DNA of 64,000 nt from CAYOSF01 sp964406605 (GTDB lineage: Bacteria; Chloroflexota; Dehalococcoidia; DSTF01; RBG-16-68-14): the NCBI GenBank assembly GCA_964406605.1, contig CAYOSF010000004.1, positions 124,001 to 188,000 of the forward strand. The letters run 5' to 3'. Shown here piece by piece: positions 8,590 through 17,351 of this stretch. Position 1 is the stretch's first letter. Each line of letters opens with the position of its first letter. The translations under genes and the position numbers were made by a program. The notes under the pieces were generated by a model that was not told the origin of the DNA, did no database searches, and worked only from the letters and a program-made list of their open reading frames with translations.

Positions 8590-9870
8590 ATGACGACGTC
8601 GGCAGTTGACCTGCAATCGATAGGCCGGAAGGCGAAGGAAGCGGCGCGGCGCCTGGCAACGCTGGGCACGGACGTGAAGAACCGGGCTCTGCTCGCTATG
8701 GCCAACGCTATCGTCGAGCACGGCGACGAGATCCAGCGCGCGAACCAACACGATATGCAGGCGGCCCAGGAGGCCGGTGTTGGCGCCTACCTCCTCGACC
8801 GGCTGCTGCTGACGCCGGAGCGGTTGGCGGGATACGCCTCGGGCGTGCGGGCCGTCGCCGCGTTGCCCGACCCGATCGGGCAGGGGTTCGACCAGCGGAT
8901 GCTGGCGAACGGCCTGATCGCGGGCAAGGTGCGTGTGCCGCTGGGCGTCGTCGCCTGCATCTATGAGGCGAGACCCAACGTCACCGTGGACATCGCCTCG
9001 CTCTGCCTGAAGGCGGGCAACGCGACGATCCTGCGCGGCGGCAAGGAGGCGTTCCACTCCAACAGCACGATTGCGCGCACGATAGGCCGGGCTGCGAGCG
9101 AGGCGGGCGTGCCGGACGGCGCCATCCAGTTCGTGGAGTCGACGGACCGCGCGCTGGTGGGCGAGTTGCTCTCCATGCGCGAGTACATCGACCTGGTGGT
9201 GCCGCGCGGCGGCGGCCTCATCGACTTCGTGCTGGAGAACGCCAAGGTGCCGGTGCTCATCGGAGGCGTGGGGGTCTGCCATACCTACGTGGACGCGACG
9301 GCGGACCTGGAGAAGGCCGTCGAGATCGCGGACAACGCGAAGACGCGCCGCTACTCGATCTGCAACGCGCTCGACACGCTGCTGGTGCACCGAGACGTCG
9401 CGGAGGAGTACCTGCCCCGTATCGCGCGGCGCTGGGCCGAGGCCGGCGTCGAAATGCGGTGCGACGAGGCAGCGCTGGACATCGTGTCGCGGGCGCAGAT
9501 TGCGAACCTTGCGGCGAAGCCGGCGCAGCCGGAGGATTTCGGCAAGGAGCACCTGGCGCTGGTGGCGACGGTGAAAGTGGTGGATTCGCTCGACGAGGCG
9601 CTGGATCTGGTGTACAGGTATGGCACCGGCCACTCCGACGCGATCGTGACGGAGGACTACTCGGCGGCCGAGCGCTTCGTGCAGGAGGTGGACACGGCGG
9701 TGGTCTACGTGAACGCCTCGACGCAGTTCACCGACGGCGGTCAGTTCGGCCTCGGCGCCGAGATCATCGATTCCACCCAGAAGATGCACGCTCGCGGCCC
9801 AGTCGGGCTGCAGGAGATCACGACCTACAAGTGGGTGGTGCGTGGGTCGGGCCAGGTGCGGCCGAAGTAG
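8590..9870 (+). CDS. proA: Glutamate-5-semialdehyde dehydrogenase (gamma-glutamyl phosphate reductase)
   Basis: 426 residues, normal length for ProA, which reduces L-glutamyl 5-phosphate to glutamate 5-semialdehyde with NADPH in proline synthesis. Visible family marks: GVVACIYEARPNVTVDIASLCLKAGN, LRGGKEAFHSN, PRGGGLIDFV, the catalytic Cys in IGGVGVCHTYVD, and near the end SDAIVTEDY and TQFTDGGQFGLGAEIIDST. The usual partner proB (glutamate 5-kinase) is not in the window, so the pathway genes are scattered. Single-gene transcript with the -10 at 8575. Confidence 0.95.
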   Translation: MTTSAVDLQSIGRKAKEAARRLATLGTDVKNRALLAMANAIVEHGDEIQRANQHDMQAAQEAGVGAYLLDRLLLTPERLAGYASGVRAVAALPDPIGQGFDQRMLANGLIAGKVRVPLGVVACIYEARPNVTVDIASLCLKAGNATILRGGKEAFHSNSTIARTIGRAASEAGVPDGAIQFVESTDRALVGELLSMREYIDLVVPRGGGLIDFVLENAKVPVLIGGVGVCHTYVDATADLEKAVEIADNAKTRRYSICNALDTLLVHRDVAEEYLPRIARRWAEAGVEMRCDEAALDIVSRAQIANLAAKPAQPEDFGKEHLALVATVKVVDSLDEALDLVYRYGTGHSDAIVTEDYSAAERFVQEVDTAVVYVNASTQFTDGGQFGLGAEIIDSTQKMHARGPVGLQEITTYKWVVRGSGQVRPK

Positions 9871-10029
9871 GGGTAGGGGGCCTAGGTGGCCAAGGGTCGA
9901 GGGTCGGGGGTCGGGGGTCGAGGTGCGGACGAGGCTCCGGCTGGATGAGCCGGAGGCGCGGTAGGAGTCCGAACAGGGTCTCACTGAAACGGAGGATTCG
10001 TGCCGGCTTCTTGCGTTTCCGCGTTCTGC

Positions 10030-10035
10030 TAGACT
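10030..10035 (+). promoter_or_regulatory. -10 box of zinc-finger gene 10048
   Basis: TAGACT twelve bases before ATG 10048, again with no ribosome site between, consistent with a very short leader. Confidence 0.45.
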
Positions 10036-10047
10036 GGGCAGGCGACC

Positions 10048-10497
10048 ATGAAGTGTCCCCGCGACGGCACTGAGCTCGTTGTCGAGCACCACCAGGGCAT
10101 CGAGGTGGATCACTGTCCTGAGTGCAGCGGGTGCTGGCTGGACTACCACGAACTCGACCTGCTCGAAGCAACCGTCGCGCCGCAGGAGGAGCAACGGCGG
10201 GCCACCATCGAGTACGCCAAACGCCCCAGCGAGCTGGACTGTCCCGTGTGCGGCAAGCAGATGCGCGCCTTCAACTACCGCGCCTACAACCTGGAGATCG
10301 ACACCTGTGAGGAACAGCACGGCTTCTGGCTGGACGCGGGCGAGGAGGGCCGCGTGCGCGACATCATGGAGGAACGGGTGCGGGGCCTGGCGCGCTCCGC
10401 CTCCGCCGAGGAGTCGTGGGGCAGGTTCCTGGGGAACGTGGGACAGCGGTCGGTCTGGGAGCAGATCAAGGCGATGTTCGGCGGCGGGCGCCAATAG
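10048..10497 (+). CDS. TFIIB-type zinc ribbon protein
   Basis: 149 residues with two zinc ribbons: C3-x2... CPRDGTELVVEHHQGIEVDHCPECSGCWLD at the N terminus and CPVCGKQMRAFNYRAYNLEIDTCEEQHGFWLD in the middle. The pattern of a CxxC knuckle, a 'hGIEhDxC' strand and a final GxWLD is that of the zf-TFIIB family (DUF of transcription-factor-like zinc fingers), frequently found in small bacterial proteins of unknown role. The second ribbon has C-E-E-Q-H in place of CxxC, so His may be a ligand. The C terminus is amphipathic. Cytoplasmic; partner unknown. Confidence 0.8.
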   Translation: MKCPRDGTELVVEHHQGIEVDHCPECSGCWLDYHELDLLEATVAPQEEQRRATIEYAKRPSELDCPVCGKQMRAFNYRAYNLEIDTCEEQHGFWLDAGEEGRVRDIMEERVRGLARSASAEESWGRFLGNVGQRSVWEQIKAMFGGGRQ

Positions 10498-10577
10498 CAG
10501 CCACCACTCGACCGCCCGCGCGCTTTCGGGCACAATAGCAACGAAGCTACCTTATTGAGGCCGACGTCCCGCGACAT

Positions 10578-10943
10578 GCGGACGGGGAAGGAGCCCAAGA
10601 TGCCCCGCTTTCAGTTCGAGCGCGAGTCCCGTACCGCCCACTCGGAAGTGTTCATCGTCCTTGCCGGCGACAACGAGGTCGGCCGGGCGGACATCCACTA
10701 CGGGTCCGAGGTGACCAGCGCCACCCTCTGCGTACCGGAGGACTTCTCCGAGGACGACATCCAGGAGTTGATCGGCGAGGTCGACGAACGGATCGTCATG
10801 ACGGCGCAGCCCTTCCGGGAGGACTTCGTCGCTACCGTGTGGCTCGGCCGCCAGGCGGGCGTCTACTCCGAGGACTTCGAGACCGAGGAGGAGGAGGAGG
10901 AAGAGCCGGAAGAGGCGGAGGGCAACGGCCGCAGGGAGTGAGG
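10578..10943 (+). repeat. Duplicated gene segment, copy 1
   Basis: From CGGACGGGGAAGGAGCCCAA through the coding region to the stop, this stretch matches 11926-12291 with a single base difference seen in the coding part (position 10632 T against C). Sequence outside these limits is unrelated, so the unit is about 366 bp. Confidence 0.85.
10600..10941 (+). CDS. Hypothetical 113-aa protein with acidic tail (copy 1)
   Basis: 113 residues from ATG 10600, preceded by GGGGAAGGAG. The body (MPRFQFERESRTAHSEVFIVLAGDNEVGRADIHYGSEVTSATLCVPEDFSEDD...) looks like a small alpha/beta protein; the last ~20 residues are almost all Glu. The predicted protein is identical to that of 11948-12289. No family recognised. 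The strict conservation of two copies 1.35 kb apart indicates recent duplication or ongoing gene conversion. Confidence 0.75.
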   Translation: MPRFQFERESRTAHSEVFIVLAGDNEVGRADIHYGSEVTSATLCVPEDFSEDDIQELIGEVDERIVMTAQPFREDFVATVWLGRQAGVYSEDFETEEEEEEEPEEAEGNGRRE

Positions 10944-10956
10944 CGGCGGCAGGCCG

Positions 10957-11751
10957 CTACGTCATGAGGCGGGCGAAGAGCTTCCTCGTCGCACGCGTAG
11001 CGACATCGGAAATCAGGCCAAGAAGGGTTAGCGGTAGGAGCACCTCCAATGCGACCTCGACGGTCGGAGGACTGAGGGCGGTCTGCTGCAACATGGTGAG
11101 CGTCCCTCCGCCGAGAAGAAGCCCCCAGAGCGTGCCTAGCAGGGTTTGCTTTACCGAGATCGTCGGCTCAAGCAGCACCCGGCGGCGCTCTTTCTGTTCT
11201 TGCTCCTGCTCTTCACTCACTTTCACCCTACCGACCACTTTGATCGCCCACCGTGCCCCCTCGTTGATCGCCACCCTCCAGGACAGGAGCAAACCCCCGA
11301 GGCCGATGACAATCGCCCCAGCGCCGAATCCGCCCGCGACCGTAAGCAGGGGGGAACGGTCCACAACTTGGATGCGCGCTGACATACGACAGATGAGGTC
11401 GCCGTCGCCGTCCTTGCTTTCCCATGTGACCTGGTAGAGCCCCACGCCAAAGACGGCAATGGTCTTGACCGGGATGTTCCATACGTACTGGGTACCGTCC
11501 GGCGTGCCGGAATCCATCTCAAAGCGAAGCCCGAAGAATTCCAAGTAGATGTAGTCTGTGGAATCTGCCGGCACGTTGACTATGAGCTGGGCGTCGTCAT
11601 CCTCCCTGACCTCTATGGTCTCGCCGTTGGCCTCTTGCCCATTGATCGAGGCCGAACAGTCCTCCTGGGCCCAGACGGGCCCGGTGGATGCCAGCAGGAC
11701 GCAGACAATGGCCGCGACGATAGCCGCGATAGTGATGCCACCCCGACCCAT
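10957..11751 (-). CDS. Membrane protein with extracellular Ig-like domain
   Basis: 264 residues. A signal peptide (residues 1-28, ending VWAQE) is followed by an extracytoplasmic beta-rich domain of about 100 residues (ECSASINGQ..., YIYLEFFGLRFEMDSGT, GVGLYQVTWESKDGDGD) containing two Cys. A transmembrane helix at about 133-157, a charged cytoplasmic loop (EEQEQEQKERRR), and two further hydrophobic stretches near 200-222 and 230-250 complete it. It lies between the two identical 113-aa genes on the opposite strand. Function unknown. Confidence 0.7.
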   Translation of the reverse strand: MGRGGITIAAIVAAIVCVLLASTGPVWAQEDCSASINGQEANGETIEVREDDDAQLIVNVPADSTDYIYLEFFGLRFEMDSGTPDGTQYVWNIPVKTIAVFGVGLYQVTWESKDGDGDLICRMSARIQVVDRSPLLTVAGGFGAGAIVIGLGGLLLSWRVAINEGARWAIKVVGRVKVSEEQEQEQKERRRVLLEPTISVKQTLLGTLWGLLLGGGTLTMLQQTALSPPTVEVALEVLLPLTLLGLISDVATRATRKLFARLMT

Positions 11752-11925
11752 GGCTCGCTCTTGCCTTCCCTCACTCCGTCGCCAGCGGTCACCCGACCAC
11801 TTCCTATGCCATCATGCGGGAAAGGGGCTAGCGCGTCAAGCCCCTGGTTGAGCTGCGGCTTGACCATTTGCCTTCTGTCACAGTACCAGCGAATCCTGCC
11901 TTGTTGAGTAGGCAAGCCGCCACGC

Positions 11926-12291
11926 GCGGACGGGGAAGGAGCCCAAGATGCCCCGCTTTCAGTTCGAGCGCGAGTCCCGCACCGCCCACTCGGAAGTGTT
12001 CATCGTCCTTGCCGGCGACAACGAGGTCGGCCGGGCGGACATCCACTACGGGTCCGAGGTGACCAGCGCCACCCTCTGCGTACCGGAGGACTTCTCCGAG
12101 GACGACATCCAGGAGTTGATCGGCGAGGTCGACGAACGGATCGTCATGACGGCGCAGCCCTTCCGGGAGGACTTCGTCGCTACCGTGTGGCTCGGCCGCC
12201 AGGCGGGCGTCTACTCCGAGGACTTCGAGACCGAGGAGGAGGAGGAGGAAGAGCCGGAAGAGGCGGAGGGCAACGGCCGCAGGGAGTGAGG
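11926..12291 (+). repeat. Duplicated gene segment, copy 2
   Basis: Second copy of the unit at 10578-10943, same orientation, including the ribosome site and the whole coding region. Confidence 0.85.
11948..12289 (+). CDS. Hypothetical 113-aa protein with acidic tail (copy 2)
   Basis: Same 113-residue protein as 10600-10941, also preceded by GGGGAAGGAG. The sequence further upstream (before 11926) differs between the copies, so the two could be under different promoters even though the products are identical. No function can be assigned. Confidence 0.75.
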   Translation: MPRFQFERESRTAHSEVFIVLAGDNEVGRADIHYGSEVTSATLCVPEDFSEDDIQELIGEVDERIVMTAQPFREDFVATVWLGRQAGVYSEDFETEEEEEEEPEEAEGNGRRE

Positions 12292-12334
12292 CTACTGGTT
12301 CCCCCTGCGTGCCTGGACGCCATCGGCCGCCGCG

Positions 12335-14359
12335 TCAGGGCTCCCGTCTCGATTCTGCTGGGCCGTCGCCGGAGTTCGTTAGGACGTAGCCGCCGGGGCT
12401 GAGGTTCTGGAGGAGGGTCCGAGCTTGGCGGGCCCCTAGCTCGTCCTGGAGGGCGTCCGCGGCGACCCGACTGACGCGGGCAGGATCAGCCAATGGTAGA
12501 AGCGGGAACGGGTACACCCGGAAGATGTGCACCTGGTTCCGGTCGTCGCCGATGAAGGACTTGACCATGCGAAAGGCCGGGTGTTTCTCGAAATAGGGCA
12601 GCAGGCTGAGGGGGCTGAGCCCGCCGTCGTCACCGGTGAGGACGAGGTAGCCGATCTGTTGCTCTTCGAGCTCGGCCAGCAGATCGGGCTCCGACAGGGC
12701 GATGTAGCCCGGCCCGGAGGGGTCTCTGCGAAGGTAGAGCCACGGCTCGGGCGGCTCCTGGGGCAGGGCGCTGTCGTGCAGGGAGGACGCAGCGCTGGCG
12801 CGCACGGCTACCGGCGGGTTCCCCTGGATTTCCACTCTGACGCTGGGGAACTGCAGCCAGGGGTACGCGCCGGCCGTGAGGGTGTGGAGGTGGGATTGGT
12901 AGAGCTGTGTGGACATAATGGGAGTGCCCGGCGGAACGTTCTGATCGATCCAGTCGGCCGCCTGCCGCACCATGGCGTTGTCCCAGTGTTCCTGCGTAAC
13001 GGCGGCCGGGTCGAACTCGGCGCGATAGTCGGCGAAACGCTGCGTTTCCGCGACGGCGTACCAGGCAAAGCCGCCCACGACCATCGCTGCGGCGAGCGCG
13101 CCGCCAACGGCCGGCGTCAGCGTCTCGCCCGCTCTCTCCGCCAGCCGGCGGGCGAAGTCGATGGCGGTGCGGGCCAGGGCCAGGCAGGAAAGGTATGCCA
13201 GAGGCAGCATCTCGCGCGCGGGCAGGTCACGGTTCGCGGCGAAGAGCAGGTACGGAAGGAAGAGGAACAGCCCCAGCAGCAGCAACCGGTCGCTCAGGGA
13301 CCCGCGGACGGCCCGATAGGTGACGTAGCCCCAGGCGACGCCGATGACCGGCAGGGGGCGAAGCCAGGAAGCGAGCGTGGTGGTCAGATAGTCCGGCACG
13401 CTGCGCAGATAGTCCGGCGGGAAGGGCCAGGCTGCGTGCCGTTCGAGCCCGACGACGAAGAGGGTGCCCCAGGCGGCCAGCAGCAACACTACGGCGATCC
13501 ACCGAGCGCGCGGACCGGTGCGACCCCACCGCCCGCGTCGGGCGAGGGCCGTTGCCGCCAGCGCGATCAACCCCAAACAGAGGACCCCTGCCGCAAGCCA
13601 GAGCGCGGCCTCCGAGGGTGGACCCAGAAGGTAGACGCGTCCGCTGACGGCGTACACGTAGGGCCACCACCACCCGGCGACGGCCAAGAAGCCTGCGGAG
13701 AAGGCCAGGAGGAGCGCGCGAGGGCGGTCGACCGCGGGGCCGAGGAGCAGGACCGTAAGGAATGGCAGCGGTAGCCAGAGCAACGCCGACTCTTTGGTGA
13801 GCGCGGCCAGGCCCAAGGCGGCCCCGGCAAGCGCGGCCGAGCGCGGCCTCCCTTCCATCAGCGCTCGGCGCAGCAGCAACAGGGTGAGGAGCAGGAATAA
13901 CGCTTGCACCCCGTTGAGGTGGATGCTGGTGCCCATCATGATGAGGAGCGCCGAGACCAGCGCGGTCGCCGCGGCAAGCATGCCTGCCTCGCGGCCGAAC
14001 ATATGCCAGCCCAAGGCGAGAAGCAGCGCCGCGCCGGCAAGCGCGAAAAGACGGGGTACCCAGCGGGCATGATCAACGGAGACCCCGGCGACCGAGAAGT
14101 CGGCGGCAAGAAGCGCCGGGAAGAGGGGCCCGCGGTCGATGACCGGCTCACCGGCGGCGTCGGTGAAGCCCTTGCCTTGGGACAGGTTCAACGCCTCGGA
14201 GACGTACCGCGACTCGTCGGAGGTGAGCGGGCCGGGATTCGAGAGCAAGAGGGGCAGGCTGAGGACGGCCAGCATCGCCAGGGCCAGGACGACCTCGGCC
14301 CGCGGCAGAAGGCGCGCGGACATTGCGGCAAGCTGCGGATGCGTAGCGGACAGAGTCAT
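12335..14359 (-). CDS. GT39/ArnT-like polytopic glycosyltransferase
   Basis: 674 residues with about ten or more hydrophobic helices. After the first helix comes LTSDESRYVSEA, the Asp-Glu motif placed in the first outer loop of GT-C enzymes such as protein mannosyltransferases and ArnT, which transfer a sugar from a polyprenyl phosphate. Then GPLFPALLA and RLFALAGAALLLALGW follow as in the PMT_2 group. The soluble C-terminal ~170 residues contain a typical outer domain (WIDQNVPPGTPIMSTQL...). Acceptor unknown; could glycosylate surface proteins or lipids. A second Met at codon 13 is an alternative start. Confidence 0.8.
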   Translation of the reverse strand: MTLSATHPQLAAMSARLLPRAEVVLALAMLAVLSLPLLLSNPGPLTSDESRYVSEALNLSQGKGFTDAAGEPVIDRGPLFPALLAADFSVAGVSVDHARWVPRLFALAGAALLLALGWHMFGREAGMLAAATALVSALLIMMGTSIHLNGVQALFLLLTLLLLRRALMEGRPRSAALAGAALGLAALTKESALLWLPLPFLTVLLLGPAVDRPRALLLAFSAGFLAVAGWWWPYVYAVSGRVYLLGPPSEAALWLAAGVLCLGLIALAATALARRGRWGRTGPRARWIAVVLLLAAWGTLFVVGLERHAAWPFPPDYLRSVPDYLTTTLASWLRPLPVIGVAWGYVTYRAVRGSLSDRLLLLGLFLFLPYLLFAANRDLPAREMLPLAYLSCLALARTAIDFARRLAERAGETLTPAVGGALAAAMVVGGFAWYAVAETQRFADYRAEFDPAAVTQEHWDNAMVRQAADWIDQNVPPGTPIMSTQLYQSHLHTLTAGAYPWLQFPSVRVEIQGNPPVAVRASAASSLHDSALPQEPPEPWLYLRRDPSGPGYIALSEPDLLAELEEQQIGYLVLTGDDGGLSPLSLLPYFEKHPAFRMVKSFIGDDRNQVHIFRVYPFPLLPLADPARVSRVAADALQDELGARQARTLLQNLSPGGYVLTNSGDGPAESRREP

Positions 14360-14555
14360 TCGTGCGCGATTGGGCCGGCCTGCTGGCCGGTCGTCTCTCC
14401 TCGCTGGTGGAAATCAGTGTCATTATCCCCAGGACATAAGGGTCAGCGGCATTAGGGAAACCCCTGAAAACGAGCGGGTCGCTTGGTGGGTCCGGATCGG
14501 AAACGAGGGGGAGCCGAGAGTACCCGGCCGAGGCGCCTCTGCTACTCGAGCGCCT

Positions 14556-15269
14556 CTACGGGGTGATAAAGGAATATCCCTGGAGGGGAATGCTGCGCAG
14601 GAGCCCGGGGTCCTGGTTCTGCAGCCGCAGCTTGCGACGCACGTTGCTCACGTGCGCCCGCAGCACTTCGCGACCGCCCGTGCCGGGCGGATAGCCCCAT
14701 ACACTCTCCAGCAACTCGTCCGGCGGGATGAATGCACCGGAGCGCTGCATCAGGCAGCCAATCAGCCGGCACTCGGTAGGGGTAAGCGAGATCGTGCTGC
14801 CGCCTGCAAGGTGGAGCTGCCGTGTGGCACTGTCCAGGACGATGGAGCCCACGCGCAGCACGCCCGCCCGCCGCTCGCGCCGGAGTTTCACCGCGAGAAG
14901 CCGGGTCACCTCAGCGGCCAGCGCTCCGTCCCGAACTGGCTGGGGCAAGAGGCTGTCGCGCTTGGGCTCGAAGAATGCCGGCAGCGCGGACGAACCCGGT
15001 CTGACCGAGGGCGGCGCAAGGAGGATAAGCGGAGGCGGGGTGCGGCCGCGGTCGGTAAATGCGTATCTCCAGAGGCGCTCGGTCTCGTCGATGCCAAGGG
15101 CGCCGTCCAGGCAGATCAGATCGATGTCGGTGGCAGCCAGCATGTGGCGCGCCTGGCGCAGGCCGCGGGCGAGGAGCGGCGCGCGACCGAGGGGCACCAG
15201 GGCCTGCCGCGCGGCCTGGAGAACCGCGTTGTCCGGGCTGACCACCAGCAGTTGTGCTGCGGAACGCAT
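14556..15269 (-). CDS. OmpR-type DNA-binding regulator with degenerate receiver
   Basis: 237 residues from the ATG at 15269 (a TTG eight codons earlier is possible). N-terminal ~120 residues have the fold pattern of a receiver domain (LLVVSPDNAVLQAARQAL; DIDLICLDGALG), but the acidic pocket expected after strand 1 is missing, so phosphorylation may be lost. The C-terminal winged helix is clear: GSIVLDSATRQLHLAGGSTISLTPTECRLIGCLMQRSGAFIPPDELLESVWGY... VLRAHVSNVRRKL... GYSFI. No histidine kinase gene is adjacent. Probably a stand-alone DNA-binding regulator. Confidence 0.78.
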   Translation of the reverse strand: MRSAAQLLVVSPDNAVLQAARQALVPLGRAPLLARGLRQARHMLAATDIDLICLDGALGIDETERLWRYAFTDRGRTPPPLILLAPPSVRPGSSALPAFFEPKRDSLLPQPVRDGALAAEVTRLLAVKLRRERRAGVLRVGSIVLDSATRQLHLAGGSTISLTPTECRLIGCLMQRSGAFIPPDELLESVWGYPPGTGGREVLRAHVSNVRRKLRLQNQDPGLLRSIPLQGYSFITP

Positions 15270-15438
15270 CTCGCGCTGATACCGGAAGGACAACCGGGGC
15301 CAGCCACCACCGTGGGAGGAGGCCCCACCACCGCAGGTATTATTATCTCACGCCTGTCAAGCCCCCCGGCGGTGAGGCGGCGGAGCGGCGGCCTCCGAGC
15401 CGGCGCCGGGGAAGCCCGCGCCCGTGCCGCCCATCGCC

Positions 15439-15467
15439 TTGACCCTCCCTGGGGCGCTTCCTAGAAT
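15439..15467 (+). promoter_or_regulatory. Promoter of threonine aldolase gene
   Basis: TTGACC at 15439-15444 and TAGAAT at 15462-15467 with a 17-bp spacer, leaving roughly 42 nt of leader before ATG 15516. Confidence 0.6.
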
Positions 15468-15515
15468 GCCAGGGCGACTCGCGCCGGCGAACGGGTCGCT
15501 CCTGGAACGCACGCG

Positions 15516-16556
15516 ATGACCGAAGCAAACACGATCGATCTGCGCAGCGACACGGTGACGCAGCCCACGCCCGCGATGCGGGAGGCGATGGCGAACGCCG
15601 AAGTGGGGGACGACGTCTTCGGCGAAGACCCGACGGTGCGACGCCTGGAGCGCAGGGCGGCGGAGCTGATGGGCAAAGAAGCGGCCGTGTTCGTGGCCAG
15701 CGGCACGATGGGGAACCTGACGTGCCTGCTGGCTCACTGCCAGCGTGGGGACGAGGCGATCGTCGGCAGCGAGGCCCACGTGCTGCACTACGAAGTCGCA
15801 GGCGCCGCCCGCCTGGGCGGCATCCAGCTTCGCACGGTGCCGAACGACGCACGCGGCATGCTCGACATGGAGGCCGTCGAGGCAACGATGCGGGGTCAGA
15901 ACATCCACTTTCCGCGGACGGCCCTGGTCTGTCTGGAGAACACGCACAACCGCTGCGGCGGAGGCGTCCTCTCGGCCGAGGAGACAGCGGAGGTGGCCCG
16001 GCTGGCGCACAGCCGCAGTGCGGCCGTCCATCTCGACGGCGCCCGGATCTTCAATGCGGCGACCGCACTTGGTGTGCCGGCGGCGGAGCTTGCGGCGGAG
16101 GTGGACTCCGTGACCTTCTGCCTCTCGAAAGGACTGTCGGCGCCGATCGGCTCCCTGATCTGCGGTTCGGCGGATTTCGTCGCTCGAGCGCGGTGGGAGC
16201 GCAAGGCGCTGGGCGGGGGCATGCGGCAGGTGGGCGTCATCGCCGCCGCCGGCATCGTCGCGCTGGAGACGATGGTCGACCGGCTGGCCGAGGACCACGA
16301 GCACGCCCGGCTACTGGCCGAAGGCCTGGCCCAGATCCCCGGCGTGGGCCTCGATCCCGGGAGCGTGCATACGAACATCGTCGTCTTCGACGTGCAGGAC
16401 GGCGCAGCCTTCCAGAGTCGCCTGCGAGAGGCGGGAGTGCTGACGACCGCCTTCGGTCCTACCCGGGTGCGAATGGTGACTCACTACGGTATCAGCCGCG
16501 GGGACGTCACCGAAGCGCTGGAGCGGGTTCGACGCGTCTCGGAAGCACCCGCGTAG
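15516..16556 (+). CDS. ltaE: Low-specificity L-threonine aldolase
   Basis: 346 residues, usual size. PLP-dependent fold-type I enzyme that cleaves L-threonine or allo-threonine to glycine and acetaldehyde. Characteristic blocks: DLRSDTVTQPTPAMREAMANAEVGDDVFGEDPTV at the N terminus, FVASGTMGN (phosphate binding), ENTHNRCGGGVL, HLDGARIFNA (Asp for the pyridine nitrogen) and the Schiff-base Lys in TFCLSKGLSAPIGS. The C-terminal HYGISRGDVTEALERV is also typical. The following lipoprotein gene starts 2 bp after the stop, so the two form an operon. Confidence 0.93.
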   Translation: MTEANTIDLRSDTVTQPTPAMREAMANAEVGDDVFGEDPTVRRLERRAAELMGKEAAVFVASGTMGNLTCLLAHCQRGDEAIVGSEAHVLHYEVAGAARLGGIQLRTVPNDARGMLDMEAVEATMRGQNIHFPRTALVCLENTHNRCGGGVLSAEETAEVARLAHSRSAAVHLDGARIFNAATALGVPAAELAAEVDSVTFCLSKGLSAPIGSLICGSADFVARARWERKALGGGMRQVGVIAAAGIVALETMVDRLAEDHEHARLLAEGLAQIPGVGLDPGSVHTNIVVFDVQDGAAFQSRLREAGVLTTAFGPTRVRMVTHYGISRGDVTEALERVRRVSEAPA

Positions 16557-16558
16557 CC

Positions 16559-17278
16559 GTGCGCGCGGCACTCATCGTTATGGCGGCCCTCCTTTGCCTG
16601 CCCGCCTGCGCCGAGGAGTCCGTCGTAACGCAAGATGTCGTCTCCGTTATCCCCTGGCCCGATGAGGAGCGGGCGGAGTACGTCATCGTCGACAGCGACG
16701 ACGGCCAGGAGCTTCTGCGCGGCGTCCTCAGCGTGGCGCGAGAGCAGGACCAGTTCGAGCTGCGCCTGCGTTTCGAGGAGACCGGCGGGGGCCAGAGTGA
16801 CGAAAGTGCGGTCGTGGTGGACGCCGCCACCCTCAAGCCGATCACTGTCCGTCGCGAGGTTCGAGCGGACGAGGTCGAAATCGTCGAAGGCGAGTACGAT
16901 CCGGCGAACGGAGTCGTGGAGATAACCGAGATCCGCGACGAAAGCGACGAGCGGTCGGTCCCGCTCCGGCTGAAGGAGCACTACTACGACAACGAGTCCT
17001 CCTTGTTCCTCTGGCGAACGATCCCGTTCGAGGAAGGATACGAGGCGAGCTACCATGCAGTGCTCGCGAGCCGGAACTCGCAGCACGTGGTCACCGTCAG
17101 GGTTGCGGGGAGGGAGGAGGTCACTGTGCCGGCGGGCTCGTTCGAGACCTGGCGCGTGGAGGTCCGTGCCCAGGGGAGGCGTCAGGTGGCCTGGTACGCG
17201 GACACGCCGGAACGCGCGCTGGTGCAGTACGACAACAGCCTGGGGCAACTCTTCCAGCTCACCGCCTACCAGCCGTAG
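16559..17278 (+). CDS. Putative lipoprotein, DUF3108-like
   Basis: 239 residues from GTG 16559. The N terminus VRAALIVMAALLCLPAC is a lipoprotein signal with the lipobox LPAC, so Cys17 would be lipidated. The mature part is a beta-rich domain ending in the segment VPAGSFETWRVEV... RQVAWYADTPERALVQYD, resembling the DUF3108-type domains that bind hydrophobic ligands in the envelope. The start is placed by the signal peptide and the 2-bp distance to ltaE. Role unknown. Confidence 0.75.
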   Translation: MRAALIVMAALLCLPACAEESVVTQDVVSVIPWPDEERAEYVIVDSDDGQELLRGVLSVAREQDQFELRLRFEETGGGQSDESAVVVDAATLKPITVRREVRADEVEIVEGEYDPANGVVEITEIRDESDERSVPLRLKEHYYDNESSLFLWRTIPFEEGYEASYHAVLASRNSQHVVTVRVAGREEVTVPAGSFETWRVEVRAQGRRQVAWYADTPERALVQYDNSLGQLFQLTAYQP

Positions 17279-17351
17279 CGCACTTGTCGCGCGGTGCCTT
17301 CTGCCGTAGGCGACGGTGCAGCCTACGGCGTCTGATGCGGGTGGCCGAGCC

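Noticed and set aside
7975..10533. 852-codon open frame on the minus strand
   Set aside because: Antisense to the Dph6-like, proA and zinc ribbon genes, which have clear family motifs; GC-rich codon structure keeps the opposite strand open.
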